From contig JAQJZZ010000002.1 in NCBI GenBank assembly GCA_030077755.1, positions 744,001-808,000 of the forward strand: a stretch of 64,000 nucleotides of DNA, read 5' to 3'. The notes under the pieces are model-generated. The model was given only the letters and a program-made list of their open reading frames with translations, did not search any database and was not told the DNA's origin. The stretch comes from Filosporella fistucella. Its lineage: Eukaryota; Ascomycota; Leotiomycetes; Helotiales. Both the position numbers and the translations under genes were made by a program. Within the stretch, counting starts at the first letter, position 1. Each line of letters begins with the position of its first letter. This document shows, one piece after another, positions 10,859 through 24,664 of the stretch.

Positions 10859-13598
10859 TTAATCTTCATCCATACCCGCGTCTCCTTCAATATTGAATTT
10901 CTTACGACCGGCTCCGGTGAGTTTGTGCACAGCAACCTTGTCGACTTGCGCGCCAACCTTCTTCTCCATTTTTGCGATTTCTTCCTCAGCATCAACAGCG
11001 TCTTCTGAGGCAAATTCAAGGACTAAGCGTCGTCCCAACAGATGTGTGTCTTTGAGAGCCTCTAGTGCATTCTCCGCTTCGCGGGCCGTAATGAAGGTTG
11101 CAAAGGCAAAACCACGGGTAGTGTGGTCAAACTTCTTGGGAACCCGAACCGAACGAAGCTGACCATACGAGCCAAACAGAGCTCTAATGTCCTGCTTCGT
11201 AGCCTGGAATGGAAGATTCTTGATGATAATCTTTGTGCGTGTCCCAGCCAACTTCTTGGCCTTATCTTCCTTTCTCCGCTCTTCGGCAGCATCAACTCCC
11301 TTATGAGACGCCTTGATTATCAATTTATGCTCATCTAAAACGTAACCATCCATGGCAGTGAGAGCAGATTGAGCCTGCGCCTTTGTTCTGAATTCGAGAA
11401 AGCCAAATCCCATGCTGAGCACTTGACCGGGTTTCTTTGGATCTGTCTTTGTTTTGACTCGAGCTGATATAAAGCCACCAAGAGGCTTGAATACCTCTGT
11501 GAGACGGTCGCTTGTGGTAGTGAAATTGAGATTTCGGACGAACAAGGTAGCCGTGTCTATACTCTCGGGATCATGATCTTGCTCCAAAAGATCTGAGGCT
11601 GAGATCTTCTGATCGACTGCTTTGCCAGCAGCTGACGGCTCAACTATCACATTCCTGCTTACCGTAGTAAACAGATTTTTTGGTCCCTTTTCCAGGAACA
11701 GGACGGAATCCTTAAAGCGACGATAAGCTAGGCCACCAAAGGCTGCCCGGGCATGAGTTGGCTGAGCAAATTCAACAATAGCAATTGTTCCGATAGGAGG
11801 CATCAGAACTCGAAGAACTTGTCCAAACTCTTCGAACATCTTTCGGAGCTCTTCTAGAGACATTCCATATGGAAAGTTCTTCACCAGTATAGCCGTGTCA
11901 CCACGTTCTTTCTTTTTGAAAGCATCGAGATCAACCCCGTTCTTTTTGAAATAGGATTTTGTTTCCTGGATGGCCGATGTCTCCGCTATTGCTTGTTTTA
12001 CACCGGAATCTGCCGACGTAGGGTCTAACATCTCTGACTTGGAAACGTTTAAACGATGGGCAATAGCTTCATTGACAGCATCTTGATTCATGAAGAGAGA
12101 GTTCCAGTTAAAGCTTGTAGATGAAGCATCGGCTTTCTTCTTGATCTGCTTTTGTTTCTTGAGTGGCAATTTGGCAAGGGCAAATTCATCAAGTTTATTC
12201 TCTCTTTTTGCAGCAGCAGGAAGGATGTGCAAGAGCCTACCTTGAAATGGCTCACCGTCGAGGTTGTGAAATGCTTCTGCTGCAGCATTTGGGTCGCTGT
12301 ATTGGACAAGCAAGAAGCCTTTACTGGCACCTGCTGCATCGACAGGAAGATGGACCTATATTGAAACATTGTTAGTACGTACGAGGAGTTGATGAGCCAA
12401 AACAATTGTGAGTTTGTTATTTTCAGAAAACACGAAGCATCTACTAAAATTCTCGTCCAGTTCTCATCATATGCTGTAGCATAAGCTGTCCCTATCTGGA
12501 TATTCATCATGAAAAGGAAGAAGAGAAAAAAAAGGAACGGTTATTTCTTACCTCTTCCAATGATCCAAATCGAGCAAAGTGTTCCCTCAAATCATCTTCG
12601 GTTGCAGAATATGGGAGATTGCGAACAAACAGGCGCCCATTGGATTTGATGGCTTCGATGGTCGGATCTGGCTTCTCTGCTTCTTCTTCCACAACTTCTG
12701 TTTCCGGTTCCTCGGGAACGTCTGGCTCTACAGGTTGTTCAACAACTTCAACTTCTTTTGGTTCTGGAATAGAACCGGTAGCAGTCTGTTGTTGACCAGC
12801 AAGAGTAGGCACAATATCTTCAGGGTCCATCAGGTCCAACAACCTGTTCGTCCTACTTCGAAGCCAGTCATCGTCCGTTGCGTTCGGTCCATTAAGGTCA
12901 AACATGGGTTCTTCCACTGGAACTGGATCTGCAGCAGGTATTGCAATTATTTCTTTGGGGACCGGCACAGGTGAAGGACTCTTCTTCCGGGACTTCTTTG
13001 GAACAGTCTCGTATTCACCATCACTTTCTCCCTCTGGCAACTCCATAGCCTGCATCTTTGTTGGCGGTTCCTCGTGCTCTACGGTATCATTTGCCCAAGT
13101 TTTTGGCTTGGATGCAGGTTGCATGACCTCTAAGAATTCCTTCAGCTTCGGATCTGATTCGTCCACTTCATTTCGTTTCCTCTTGATCCCAGCATTGAGA
13201 GAAGCGGCAGCGTCTTCATTCTGTTGCTTCCGCTTCTTTGCATTCTCTCGTTCTTGTTCTCGTTGAGATTTTCTTGATACTGGTAGGGTGGCATCTGATA
13301 TCTGTAGCTAAAATTAGAGAAAACTTCAAACGCCTCTTAATACACATACAGGTCTAGCAATCTCTACTCCAATCTTTGACATCCGTATGAATGACCGATT
13401 GAAGTACTTGACTGCTTGAGCAGCCTCCTCTGGAGTCTTGTACCCAATATATCCAATCCTCCTGGTTGGTATCAACTTCGCATCAGTAATTGTGTAATTC
13501 CTGCTGAAATGTTTTTTGAACTCATCCTCGGTAATGTTCGGTGGAAGGCCCTTGATAAATATCCTCGAGGAAACCATCGAGATACTTGATTCGGACAT
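10859..13598 (-). CDS. mrd1: Multiple RNA-binding domain protein Mrd1 (pre-rRNA processing)
   Basis: Three exons on the minus strand: 13598-13350, 13301 (or 13307)-12552 and 12355-10859, giving 831 or 833 aa. Intron 2 carries a perfect TACTAAC branch sequence. Five RRMs are visible: SRIFIKGLPPNITEDEF (residues ~10-80), GRLFVRNLPYSATEDDL (~300-380, spanning intron 2), TAILVKNFPYGMSLEEL (~485-560), ATLFVRNLNFTTT (~600-685) and TKIIIKNLPFQATKQDI (~700-785). This number and order are diagnostic of Mrd1, a nucleolar protein needed for early 35S pre-rRNA cleavage and 40S subunit formation. Acidic and basic linkers lie between RRM1 and RRM2. The first intron has two possible acceptors 6 nt apart; I favour the longer 48 nt intron. 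Divergent from the LC8 gene. Confidence 0.93.
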
Positions 13599-14028
13599 GA
13601 TGGGTAGTCAAGACATTGGTTGACATGAATGAATATGTGGAAGACGAATGTGAGAAATGGCTTGAGCAAGAAAAATGTTATCGAGAAAAAATCGGCGCTA
13701 GTGCGGGTCGCCAAAACGGGCGTCACTCGTCCCGACAAGGGTGGCACAGACCATCTCCGCCATGCAGGAGAACGGCGGCACTCGAACGCTCCCCGAGCTT
13801 CAGCTCTCCCTTTATTTAAATACAACATCTACAAATACCCTACAAACCGAAAAAAGCACCCTCCGACGTACTTCCGCAGTCAGTTCCGGTCTCAATAAGC
13901 TAGGACTTCGCGTTTCGGTCGATACCACCGCAACCAGCTACCCCACCACACTTGGTCCGTTTTCCAAAAACAACAAACAAATCAATACCTTCGATCTCGG
14001 TTTTGACGACGAAGAAGAAGCCGCAGAC
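13599..14028. promoter_or_regulatory. Shared divergent promoter of mrd1 and the LC8 gene
   Basis: 430 bp between two divergent starts. A TATA-like TTTATTTAAATA lies near 13810, suited to the LC8 gene. A plus frame is open from 13741 into the LC8 start, but its 96 residues do not resemble LC8 N-termini, so I treat it as leader sequence. Confidence 0.5.
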
Positions 14029-14788
14029 ATGTCATCAGAGAAGACAGGAACAAAGGAGAAGTTAGAGGGTACGTTGCAAGGTAGAGTATAAGCTCATCCT
14101 GATTTTTTAGCACTACTCTCATGCGGGAACAATGATTGACATTTCACAGCGCAGATTAAGTCGGCGGATATGGTAAGCGGCATTGAAGATTGTTTGCGGC
14201 GGTTCGAGAGGACTCGACTAACAAATGGTAGACGGATGAGATGCAGCAGGAGGCTATTGATGTTGGTAAGTCAGACTACTCATTGTCTGCGGAGCTACTT
14301 CAGCGCTGGAATTCACATCGCGCTACACAATACTCTGCGCTGTAATATACTCAGCGCCACGAAATACTCAACGCTGTAAACTTCCCAGCGCCTTCACTCG
14401 CCCAAACCGCGCAACAGAGCCGCAGACATTCGACCACTCTAATCCGCTCAGTCATGACTGAACAATCACTAACACCCCGTAGCCCAAGAAGCAATGACAA
14501 AATTCAGCATCGAGAAGGTAAGTTCCACCCCCTTTTCCCCCCTTTCAAAAACTTAAAGCTAATCCCTCCCAGGACATTGCCCAACACATCAAGAAAACCG
14601 TATTTCCTCCCTTCGCCCTTCATACAAAGACAAAACAACCTAACGTATAATAGTTCGATGAACGTAAAGGTCCTACCTGGCATTGCATCGTCGGCCGTAA
14701 CTTCGGTTCCTTCGTCACGCACGAAACCAAGCACTTCATCTACTTCTACCTCGGTCACTGCGCCATCCTGCTTTTCAAGACACAGTAA
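14029..14788 (+). CDS. Dynein light chain, LC8 type
   Basis: Six exons: 14029-14068, 14150-14172, 14232-14265, 14483-14517, 14573-14599 and 14654-14788 (97 aa, normal for fungal LC8). All junctions are GT-AG and keep frame. The product starts [20 protein letters not shown] and contains [20 protein letters not shown] and the LC8 signature [14 protein letters not shown], ending in [14 protein letters not shown]8 is a homodimeric hub that binds the dynein intermediate chain and many other partners; in hyphae it supports nuclear and organelle transport. The internal exons are very small (23-35 nt), so gene finders can easily miss it. The start is set by the conserved MSSEK N-terminus. Confidence 0.95.
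14297..14392. repeat. Short degenerate repeats in LC8 intron 3
   Basis: Within the 217 nt third intron, a unit resembling TACTCAGCGCTGTAA recurs at least three times with changes (around 14331, 14348 and 14365), along with isolated CAGCGC blocks. The copies are partial, so this is a weak repeat with no assigned role. Confidence 0.4.
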
Positions 14789-15535
14789 ATGTTTCGCTTT
14801 CTCGAGTACGGAGGGATGGATATGGATATGCAGGCAGACAGGCGTATACAGGGGTGATTGAATAGGGGTGGAAGTGATTATGGCGGGGATAGTTATCAAA
14901 TGATAGCTAGATGGATGGATGGATAACGCACTGATGATTGATTGATACTTTCAGCCTGGAATTTGAACTCGATGAACTCTGAATCTTCTGCTACTTCTCT
15001 GACATTTTCGTGATATGATATTGTCCTACTTTCAACTCAAATATTAGCACTCAATAACTAATTAAATTGTCTATTTGGACAATTAGTCTATGTTCTATAG
15101 TGCCAAATCTCATTAGCACTTTAACCTTATTCTAGTTGTCTATTTTTATTTACAAGAATATTCGGGTATGAATTGTCCCCTCCTATCAAGAACAATATCT
15201 GATTTCTTGAATCTCCTTTATTCCAAATACTCAGTTTCCTGCAGGAGCTTTGTTATGTTCTCCCACCATTCCCTAGCCCAAATCTTCTGTTTCAAACCCC
15301 CAATCTCGCACAGTACAATCACACTCATCTCAAAGCTTTCATATAGAATCCATGGTATCACATTTCTTTTCCTATCATTCTTTTGCCCAGCCTATTGGTC
15401 ACATATCTACATTCAATTCCCATCCCATTCCCCAACCCCAAATTCGCCCGCTATGCAAACATCCATAAAAAAAAGTCAAAAACACGAAGGATCCCATTTA
15501 TGCATCATAATCCACCATATATACCTTCCACTCCC
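14789..15535. other. Intergenic between convergent LC8 and ELL genes
   Basis: AT-rich 3' flanks of two convergent genes. A plus-strand frame at 15168-15692 overlaps the ELL 3' end and has low-complexity character, so I reject it as a gene. Confidence 0.55.
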
Positions 15536-17787
15536 CTATTGGCTATCCTCCCCATCCAATTGTCCAGCCCAAATCTGCCTCTTCATCGAATCTAATCTAT
15601 GGTGCATCTCCATAAGATTAGCAAACATCTCGGCGTCTTTCTTCTCTCCTTGGGCAAAGATCTCCTTATGTAACGCCTCGTACTTTGGATAGTACACCTT
15701 GAACTTCTTTGCCAAATCCATGACAGCTGGTTTGAGGTAATTGGAGGAAGTGGAGGAGGTGGAGGAGGTCACCGAGGAGGACTTCTGGTGCCGCTTATGA
15801 ACTGGGGAGCGAGAGGATTGTCGTTTGTGGATGGGAGATCGAGAGTTCTTGTTCGATATCCGAGCAGGGGAAGCTGAGGAGGACGTACGACCACCAGAGG
15901 AATTGTCGAACTCGGATGCATTGGTCGGGGGAGAAGACGCAAGTGGTGAAGATTTTTGGGGGGACGTTCCCTTGCTCTTAATTGAGTTCAGGGAGGAGTG
16001 AGAGCTGTTGGTGGTACGGGAGATTTGACTGGCGTTGGAAACTCTATGGTTTGATACTGGGGCGTCTTTCTTGACCTTCTTGCTCAATGGTTCACTTGAA
16101 TCGCTTGTCTCAGCGTACTCCGCCTCTCTCGATCTCTTGACAGGTGCCTTAGTGGGTCTTGGCTTTGGTGGAGGTGCGGGATGATCATCTTCGTCAGAGT
16201 CGCCAACAAATTCCGAAGAGAGTACCTTTCCTCCAGTCTTGGCAAGCGGAGCAGCTTTCTTCGTTGCAGCGGCTTTTGGTGCGGCCTTCGGTGCAGGTTT
16301 TGGAGTTGCCTTCGTCTTTCCAAGCAATCTCTTGGCTTGGGCTTCTTTCTCGCTGACTTTCTTATTTTTGGTAGTTGGTGGTTGTGATGACGATCGATTT
16401 TCTCCTTTGACCTTTGACAAATTCTTATCTCCAAATAACTCTGACTCGTCACCGGTAGGGGTATCTCTTCCAGATCCATCTGCTTTTTGGACGTTAATCT
16501 TTGGTGGCCGCGCAACTGGTCCTTGAGCAATTCGAGCCTGGAGTTTGCTCAAACATTTGTTCGTTCCTCTCTCTGCTTTGACCAACAATCGATCCCACTC
16601 TGGGTCACTCAATCCCAACCGCATCTTATCATACTTCTCAACGGCGTTATCGATGACTTTCTGTCGGTCCTCTTGAGAGTCGTACTTGAATGACCATACA
16701 TCCAGTTCCTTCCAGAGTTTCTTTCTGAGCTCCCACTTTCCGGTAGTCTCGTTCAAATCACCAACTTTCTCCAAAGCTTGCATGAGATCCTCCCTTGGAG
16801 TATCTGGAACCTTTTCAATCAAGACCTTCTCAGTCATGGGCTCCAAAGCGAGTAAGTGAATAAGTGACTTGCGTGGACCTTTTGACTTCTCGGCTTGCTG
16901 TTGTGAGAGGGGAACCGAGGTAGGATTCAAAGATGGGGATCCAACACCGTTCAAAGAAGGAGAAGAAGGCATTGATCGTGTGGTATCGGCGCCGAGGTGG
17001 TTCTGTGAGAGGAACTTCGATTTGTTGGATTTGGCAGCACCTTTCCGTCCTGGAGCTGGCAGACCATCCTTGAAGTATTTGATACTAGCACATGTTAATT
17101 ATACTCCAACAATTCCTCCACGATGACTTACGAATTCTCCTGCTTCTTCGCATTTTCGGTAGCCAAGGAGCTTTGCAGGGCAGCCAGAGCGGCATCGGTA
17201 CCAGCAGTAACGGAGGGCTTGGAAGTATTCGTGACAGGCTTGTTCGTAGATTTTGCTGGTGGTTTTTTGGACATGCCCCAGTTTGGGACACCCAATGATC
17301 TTGCAAACCAATTGCCGCTTGTATTTGAGTTGGTCATGGTTGACTCGTAAACGTCTTCGTTAAATGGGTCTTCGGTAGTCATGAAATGTTGTGTTTTCGT
17401 TCCGTAAGAAATTGACTGAAGAAAAGGGTCAGTTAAATATTTCCCCCAAGCGTATGCAATCCTATTGTTCTCTTCTGATTCATTCCTATTGTGCCTTGCT
17501 ATTGTGCCTCATGATCTGAGAGTGAATCCGACCCGCAATTCAGGACCCCAACAACAATAGTATCACGACCACCATTCGGACGACAAATGAAAGTGAACTC
17601 TTACAGGATAATCTCCAAACGACAATTGAATCGGTTTTCCATTCTGTACGCATTTTATCATCTCCTCAATCACCCCGTCTGTCAAGGTCAGACCGACGAC
17701 ATCCGGGATGCCAGGGCCGGGTTTGGAGAAGCTCCCTTGGGAGATCTCCAGCGACACGCCAGACTCTGGAATAATGAGAGGAGACAT
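15536..17787 (-). CDS. RNA polymerase II elongation factor ELL
   Basis: Three exons on the minus strand: 17787-17605, 17415-17132 and 17084-15536 (671 aa). The N-terminal ELL domain includes VGLTLTDGVIEEMIKCVQNG and, across the first junction, IQLSFGDYPSISYGTKTQHF. The next region (PRKSLIHLLALEPMTEKVLI) continues into a winged-helix-like part. A long Ser/Lys/Pro-rich middle follows, and the C-terminus carries the occludin/ELL helical domain (VMDLAKKFKVYYPKYEALHK, HHRLDSMKRQIW). ELL suppresses polymerase II pausing and works in elongation complexes in the nucleus. Its upstream side borders an unusually long gene-free stretch. Confidence 0.9.
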
Positions 17788-18325
17788 TATGAAGGTATTT
17801 CTGCCGAATAGAGGAGGTATTCGAAGAGATCGTGGAAGTTTTCGGGGTTTTGGTGGCTCGGTGCCAAGTCACGACGCTGGGTGACGTTCAAAGTACTATC
17901 TCGACATAAAGGCGGTATCAGGGTCCATCTACTTGGGAAATGGAGTGATGATGGATGATGAGGTCGGTGGGAGAGATGGTGGTGGAGTCGGGATTTGCAG
18001 CAGAATCAAAGTAAGGTAGATGTGCTTGTTGGAATTGTTTGTTAGGTAGTGGAGGTCAGCAGAAAGAGGTTGTGGAATTGTCTCTGGATTGGTAAAGGGT
18101 AAGGTATGAGGGGAGTCCGATCTTTGTTTGAGAGCAGCAAGGCTTGGGCTTTGGGCTTTGGGCTTGTTCCTCGCTCAGCCAGCACCAGCCCAGCAGTGCA
18201 GTGCAAGTTAGTGTGCAAGGTGCAAGTGGAAGTGGAACACAGGCAGAGACTCAGAGAGGACAAGGAAGCCAGTGATTGTAGTGAGTGAGTGACTAGGAGT
18301 GTGACTGGCGAGACTGGAACTGGGA

Positions 18326-18346
18326 GTGGAAGTGGAAGTGGAAGTG
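18326..18346. repeat. GGAAGT microsatellite
   Basis: Three to four copies of a 6 bp GGAAGT/GTGGAA unit in a purine-rich stretch upstream of ELL. Confidence 0.7.
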
Positions 18347-20840
18347 ACTGGGACTAGAGTTGACTGGGACTGGGACTACGGGCAAGGAGCAACCACACCA
18401 GCGTGGATTCGACTAAGGCGGAACGGGGGTAGTGTGGATGTGTGTGTGTGGGTGGTAGGCTCGCAGGGTGGGTGCGACTTTCGGTGGATGGTTGATTGTG
18501 GATTTTGGTGTTCTTGATCTTGGCTTGGACTTTGTGCAACTGCTGGTCGAATTTTTGGTACAGTATAGTACGGTACGTCCTCCGTAGGAAAAGTGCAATA
18601 CTGTACTCCGTAGTCGAGGTCCAGGCAATGTAGCGAGCAAAGTATCCAAGTCGAGCCAGTCCGGTACCAGTATCTACAATCACCTCCTCCGTACAGTACC
18701 ACTTCCAGGTCTAGACTACCTCGAGCAGTGACAACACTTCAATCCGTTCAGTTCCGTTCAAATTCAGTAAAGCACTTTACTTGCTTAATTCTCACTGGTT
18801 GTTGGATGTGATTCGCGCCTCCGTAATCCTTACCAGGTCGGCGTGTTCGATCCGCGGGCGGGCAGGGCAGGGTAAGGTAATGCAAGCAGGGTAGAGCAGA
18901 GAGAACTGCAGGGCAATACAGGTAGCTAAGACAGGGTCGGGCAGGAACGAGTTCTTGAGGAAGCGTGAGTGTGGTGGTGAGAGTGAAGCACTGGTTGGAA
19001 TGACTGATAGACTGGGTCACTCTGGTTGATGAACCCGGTGACGGCTGTGATGTGATGGATGCGAGGGTGTGATGTTCCCGCTGGAGTCGACGGCGGATCT
19101 GAGAAAGACCTGCCTGTCTGAACTGAATGGCACATCTTGATTCGATTGATTCGGCGTGGGAGAGCTGGGCGTACAACTGCAGTGGGCCTCGTGGGCGAAA
19201 GACAGACGACAGACTGCCCTACAGTACTGCCCTAGGTGAGAGGTCTGGGCTGCTTCGGGCTTCGGTTACGCTATTCCACAACAGGAGAGGGGCAGAGGGA
19301 TACCGGGGATAAAGTGATGAAGACAGAGACAGAGACCTGATGGATGGGAGGATGATGGAGGTCGGGAGAAAGTGGAGGGCATTCAAGTGGAGAGGCGAAG
19401 AGAAAGATGTGCAATGCTGTGTTGTATTGCAGTGCAGTGCAGTGCGATGTGTAGGTAAGTGAGAGGTCAGAGAGAAGATTCAGGAATGGGAATAATGTTG
19501 AAGAACAAGGACATGGATCTTAAAGATTCCAGGAGTAAAACATTCAGAGGTATTGTACGGCAACTGTGCTTGTCACATAGAACTCTATACTAAGTTTGAC
19601 GTTTGAGTGAACGGTTTGCAAAGATGCCGGGAGTCAGTCATTCCATTCAAACAACCAATCTGACCAGTTAGTCACCGGGCTCTACATTTCATCTCGAGTA
19701 TGAGATTCCAAGCGTGTAGCTAAATTCCTCTGAACTCGAGGCTGACTGGAACCTCACCGGTGAGTCGATGACAAGGTCCAAGGTTGAAGAAATAGAGGGC
19801 ATTTCAATTCACGCCCCACTAGAGCTTGTAATACCATACCATAACGAGGAGAGTGAGGCAGAGGCACCAGCTGTACAAATCCCACGTATGTTCTGGGCAT
19901 TTGGTGACGAGGGATAATACGATTTGAAAGCATCTTGCTTATATTCCAGTCATGCATGGCTGTCAATTCTCTTCAATTCTCACCGGTGTGTTTAGTCATA
20001 AACTTGATGACATGATGATAAATCTATATTCTATGTCTGCCTCTACAATTCTATAGGAATCGATACAGAATTGAAATCTACGATCTTAACCCAAAATTCC
20101 CATCCAATCAATCTCTACTCTACCCAGATAATCGCCACACAAGAATGAGAATAAAATTATCCCCATACAATCCACTACAACTCAAACACTCTCCGCATGA
20201 TTTCACACCCAATAAATCAGACGAAATAATACTCATCTCACCCAAATTACAGAAAATAATGCACAAACTCGTCATCCCATCCAAGTCGCTGCTCTTAAAG
20301 TCAGCAATGGGACTGTTCTTTACGTAGGATATCTGCTTACACATGCATAACCTCACATACTTCCCGCAAAACCACTGATGCACGCCATCGAATCGGGTCA
20401 TTATTTCTCGATTTTCTAAACCACTCATTCGGAACCGTTCCTCTTAGGTTTTCTATTTCGCCACTTCCCCTCCCTCCACTCCTCTCTATCAAAGTCACCT
20501 CCTCGAAATGGAAATCCGACCCTGCAACTAGGTATACATACCACCTTGACTACCTATATTCACAATCAATAATCTACCCGTCTATCTCCTAGTAAAGTAG
20601 GTATGCAACAGTGCCGTCCGGAAGAAAGAAACACATTCGAAATGGCTGCACTGCGCTGGTGATTTATTTTTGTACAGCCCATCCACAACCAATTACTCTT
20701 CAATGCACCCCGGCGACAGAAGCCGTACCTGATCCTTTATCCGGGGCGTGCGCAGCAGCATAGGCCAGGAAGCCAGGGCAGCTCAGTCAGGCACCACGAA
20801 CCAGCCTGCGGGGCAAGAGCTGGCCCTGTAACCAGCGCAT

Positions 20841-20865
20841 CACTCACTCACTCACTCACTCACTC
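20841..20865. repeat. (CACT)n microsatellite
   Basis: Six perfect CACT units in the gene desert. Confidence 0.9.
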
Positions 20866-22966
20866 GATCCTTCATCAGAATCTAAAAATTCCGAGGCTTC
20901 CTTTACTTTGCTCTTCCTTCTATCATATTAAAAAAAAATTGCCCGAAATGCGCGGCAAACTTATGCATCCCATCAACATTTCTCCCGCTCGTAGCTCAAG
21001 AGAATAATAGTCCACGGAACATATCCTCCTACCTTCCTTCCAGCCTTCCAGGTTCACAGAAGAATTCCTATCTTAAAGTAGAAATACAATTACCCAAACG
21101 AATTGTTCCCCGCCAGCCACGCACTCATTCCCAGATCTGCAATCCGATTTCCTTAATAAATCGGCGATAGATATCAGGCATAATTACTTCTAGCAGTACG
21201 ACCAGTATTTTCCCGGTTCCCTTCTACGGTTTGTGATCCCGATAAATAGAAGTAGTTACGATTTTGAGGTACCAAGTTTAGGCGGGGGTGATTCTCCTTT
21301 CGATGTTCTATGCAAAGGACGGAGGGACTGGATTAATTGTAGCCAATTGAAGAATTTTGGCGGCAAGTTTGATGATTTGATAATATTGAATTCTTATTCC
21401 TGAGGAGAGATTTAGAGAATAAGTTCAAGTACTCGTGTCCATTCAATTAACCACCCAACCCACTTCTCTATTGTCTTCACACTCCTCCCATCTCTCTCTA
21501 CATATCAATTTCATCCCATCATCTCTCATTCCCTCTTCATCCTTCCTTTCTTTTTCCTCACCTTGAAAATCGATAGGACCCTCTAGCTTCAAAATATCGT
21601 CCCACGCATCCAAGCTCCTCAACCGCCACGCCAAAGGCCCGAACTAAATACTAGATCCCGTGGAACGGACCACTGGACTGGTTAGATCAGCGGGTAGACC
21701 GAAATGCACTTTGACGGAGCGGAGGTGGAGAATTTTTCGGATCGGTGGAACGAGGTTCTAGATTTTCTTGGGGCTGGGGGTTGGTAGGTTTTTTGATGCG
21801 GGTGATGGGGAAAGGTGTGAAAATACTACTATAAGATAGAAATCACGAAGAATCTCTTTATGATACCAAGGGATAAATATATCGTTCTTCAATCTTTTTT
21901 CCAAGAGTTTTTGTAAACTTAGGTACTTGTACACTCTTACGCTTTGTCTCCCACTTCTGCCCCCTTGTCACCCGCAACCGTACAGGAGTACCCGCAGATC
22001 CACGATGTCTTGCAAGGAAGCGGCTTAAGTTTCAAGACCATCCGAGTAATAGGCATCTGAATTTTAAAAAGAAAGGAAGAAAGTTTGCAAAATGTGATAA
22101 TCTTTGATTTGACATAATACGAGAATGAGAATTAAATTATCGTTTATCCTGAACCTGCGAGTCAGGATACACATTCCATCTATATATCACACTATCTCCT
22201 GTTTCAAAGGCTTCTCGCTGGATTGAAACATGGTTACATACTTTTCATCCAAGTCATCTCTGCAACACCGAGGTAAAAATTTCCAATCACCACGGTAGAA
22301 GCCGCAAGCAAGACTTCACTTCCTCCCAATCTAATCACTCAGTCAACCAAACACCTCACCTCACTTCATCCCGTACCCTTTGCTACCCATAATTCCCACC
22401 TACCAGAAAAAGTACTCATGCACCAACCACCCATCTGCACGAAAGGCCCGAAGAATTCTTACCTACATTGCAGGCGGATCACTTCTTATAAGCTGAACTG
22501 GATGTGAGAGGGAGGGGGGGAGGAGGGGCATATCCGGCGTGCTTGTGAAAGAGGAGGGTAGAGAAGAAATGTATGCCGTAGGTATCTGCATCTACGGAGA
22601 ACGCCACCGAGACGCCTCTAGGGTTCGCCGAAGGAGAAGACGCCAAAAACGCCCGGAGAAGAAAGGATCCTTCCCTCCCTTCCTTACTCCCGCTGTAGGG
22701 CAGGGTGTGTTTACGAGGGGGAGAAAGGAAAAGTATATTCTTTTTTTTTGGTCGTTTGGGATTTGGGATTTTGGAGGGTTTGAAAATAGGATTATGTTCG
22801 GTGTCGGGTTTGGGGGTTGTTGATGCTTTAGCACTACGGAGGGGTTACTTACTCGCTAGCTACTTCGAAGTACAACTCTCTACAGAATAAAAATTTATTC
22901 CTTGAGCATAGGGATTTATACTCTATACCTACCCACTAACCAAGCAACTCAAATCCATCTCACTAT

Positions 22967-22986
22967 CCATCCCATCCCATCCCATC
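22967..22986. repeat. (CCCAT)n microsatellite
   Basis: About four pentamer units, inside a pyrimidine-rich strand-biased stretch. Confidence 0.75.
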
Positions 22987-24636
22987 CTTCAAAATACAAC
23001 CATCCCATCCCCACCACTCCACTACTCTATCAGAGTCTCTCTCAAAACACCACTATCTAAACTAGCTGATTCAGAATCATCCGTGCCTGTCACCCAACCA
23101 AACCCTTTACAGTACTGTATGGCTATGCTTATTTCTCCATCGCATCTCCTGGTTGCAACTCTTTTGTAGGGATGGAAAGGTGGATACCTACTTACTCAGT
23201 AGGGAGGGACAATAGATTATGCATTGCGCATCGCATTTATTGTACAAAGGTACTTGTACGGATATGTAGATTTATGAGGGAGGAAGAAATTGAAATTGAA
23301 ATTGAAATCGCTGTTTGCAGGCTCCTTTCTTCTCATATATATCTCTAAAAATCGAAATCATCACCAGCTCCAAATTCCTACCGACATAATCTATTTCATC
23401 CTCCCTTAACACCCCCTACCTTCCCTCTCTCTCCTCTACCTTCAACCTACAATTCCTCTCCTCCTCGTTCAAAAATCCCTCCATCATCACTCACCAAACC
23501 AGGGACAACCCATACCAGAAACGCAACTCGCTTCCTCATACATCTCATACCTCGGGATCCGGATCCCTCCCTCCTAACGAGAGTGTCGCTCATCCAAAAT
23601 GAGCAAAACCTTAATTTCGCAGAAACAGAATGGGTTTTATCAGGATCCGAACTCGGCTGGTTTGGGAATGGAGGGGCTGGGATATTGCAGGCGAGGACGT
23701 GGAGAAGAGGAAGGGAATTATTATTCAAAGATGGGTTTATAAAAGCTATTTATGATTCGGATTTTTGATGTAAAGATAGGGAGTGAATCTTAAGGTAAGA
23801 AAGAATCTCTTTGAGAGCACTATATATTTCCTACCTTAAGGTACTGAAGTATTTTAGCATACGGAGGTAGGTGTAGGGTACAGAAGCCAGAAATGTACCT
23901 TGCACACATCCGCATCAATGCGAACCATTCAGAGATCTTACCGCTGTACCGTTCCCTATCGGGGGGTGTATGAACAGGGCATAAAGATCTACGGAGGGAG
24001 TGCTGAAGATGGGACGGAGCAACCAATGAGAGATATCATCTTGGCATTCAATTCAACAATTTGTTGGTTTGGTTATGCGCTGGGTTATTTGATATAAAAG
24101 AGTGGAATTGAATCTGATGACTTGTATTTGATCTATTTCTTCAATATTTTAATAATCGATATCCCAATAATTAACACCAACCCACTTAAAACCACTTATC
24201 TCAGCGCAAAACTCCCCGTCCATATCTCACATCACATCAGCCTAGCTTACCATTCGCCCCCCTTCATACTTCTCCCTCCTATCACCATCACAATCAACAC
24301 CCATAATCGTACAACCACACCACTTCCTTCTCTCTTCAAGCCATCGCGCATAAACCCCACCCCATCTCACATTCAGCTCCCCAAATGCCATCATAATCTG
24401 ACTTGCATAACAATTATACACCAGCTGCAGAGAAGATCGTATTTTTGTACCAGAGAAGAACATACTTCGTGGTGTACAGACAGACAAGGACCCCACGTTT
24501 TTTTTCGCCCCTGGTCTGCTGATTGATTGATGGGCTACACCGCGCTTTGGGAGGAAAATACCATAGAGAAGATGCGGAATAGTATATTATTGAACGGTGA
24601 ACGAATTTTTCTCTGTTTTTGTGATGACAACGCATC

Positions 24637-24664
24637 ATTCATTCATTCATTCATTCATTCATTC
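24637..24664. repeat. (ATTC)n microsatellite
   Basis: Seven perfect ATTC units. The unit contains the TEA-site core CATTC, but its tandem form points to replication slippage rather than a regulatory array. Confidence 0.9.

Noticed and set aside
10859..11338. Short ORFs on both strands over the mrd1 3' end
   Set aside because: Shadows of the RRM5-coding sequence.
13741..14028. 96-residue N-terminal extension of LC8 in the same frame
   Set aside because: LC8 proteins start near MSSEK; the region contains a TATA-like sequence and reads as leader.
18840..18870. GTTCGATCC resembling a tRNA T-loop
   Set aside because: No matching acceptor stem, D-arm or anticodon arm could be folded around it.
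21443..21634. 63-codon minus-strand ORF in the gene desert
   Set aside because: Reasonable composition but no start context, splice partner or known motif.
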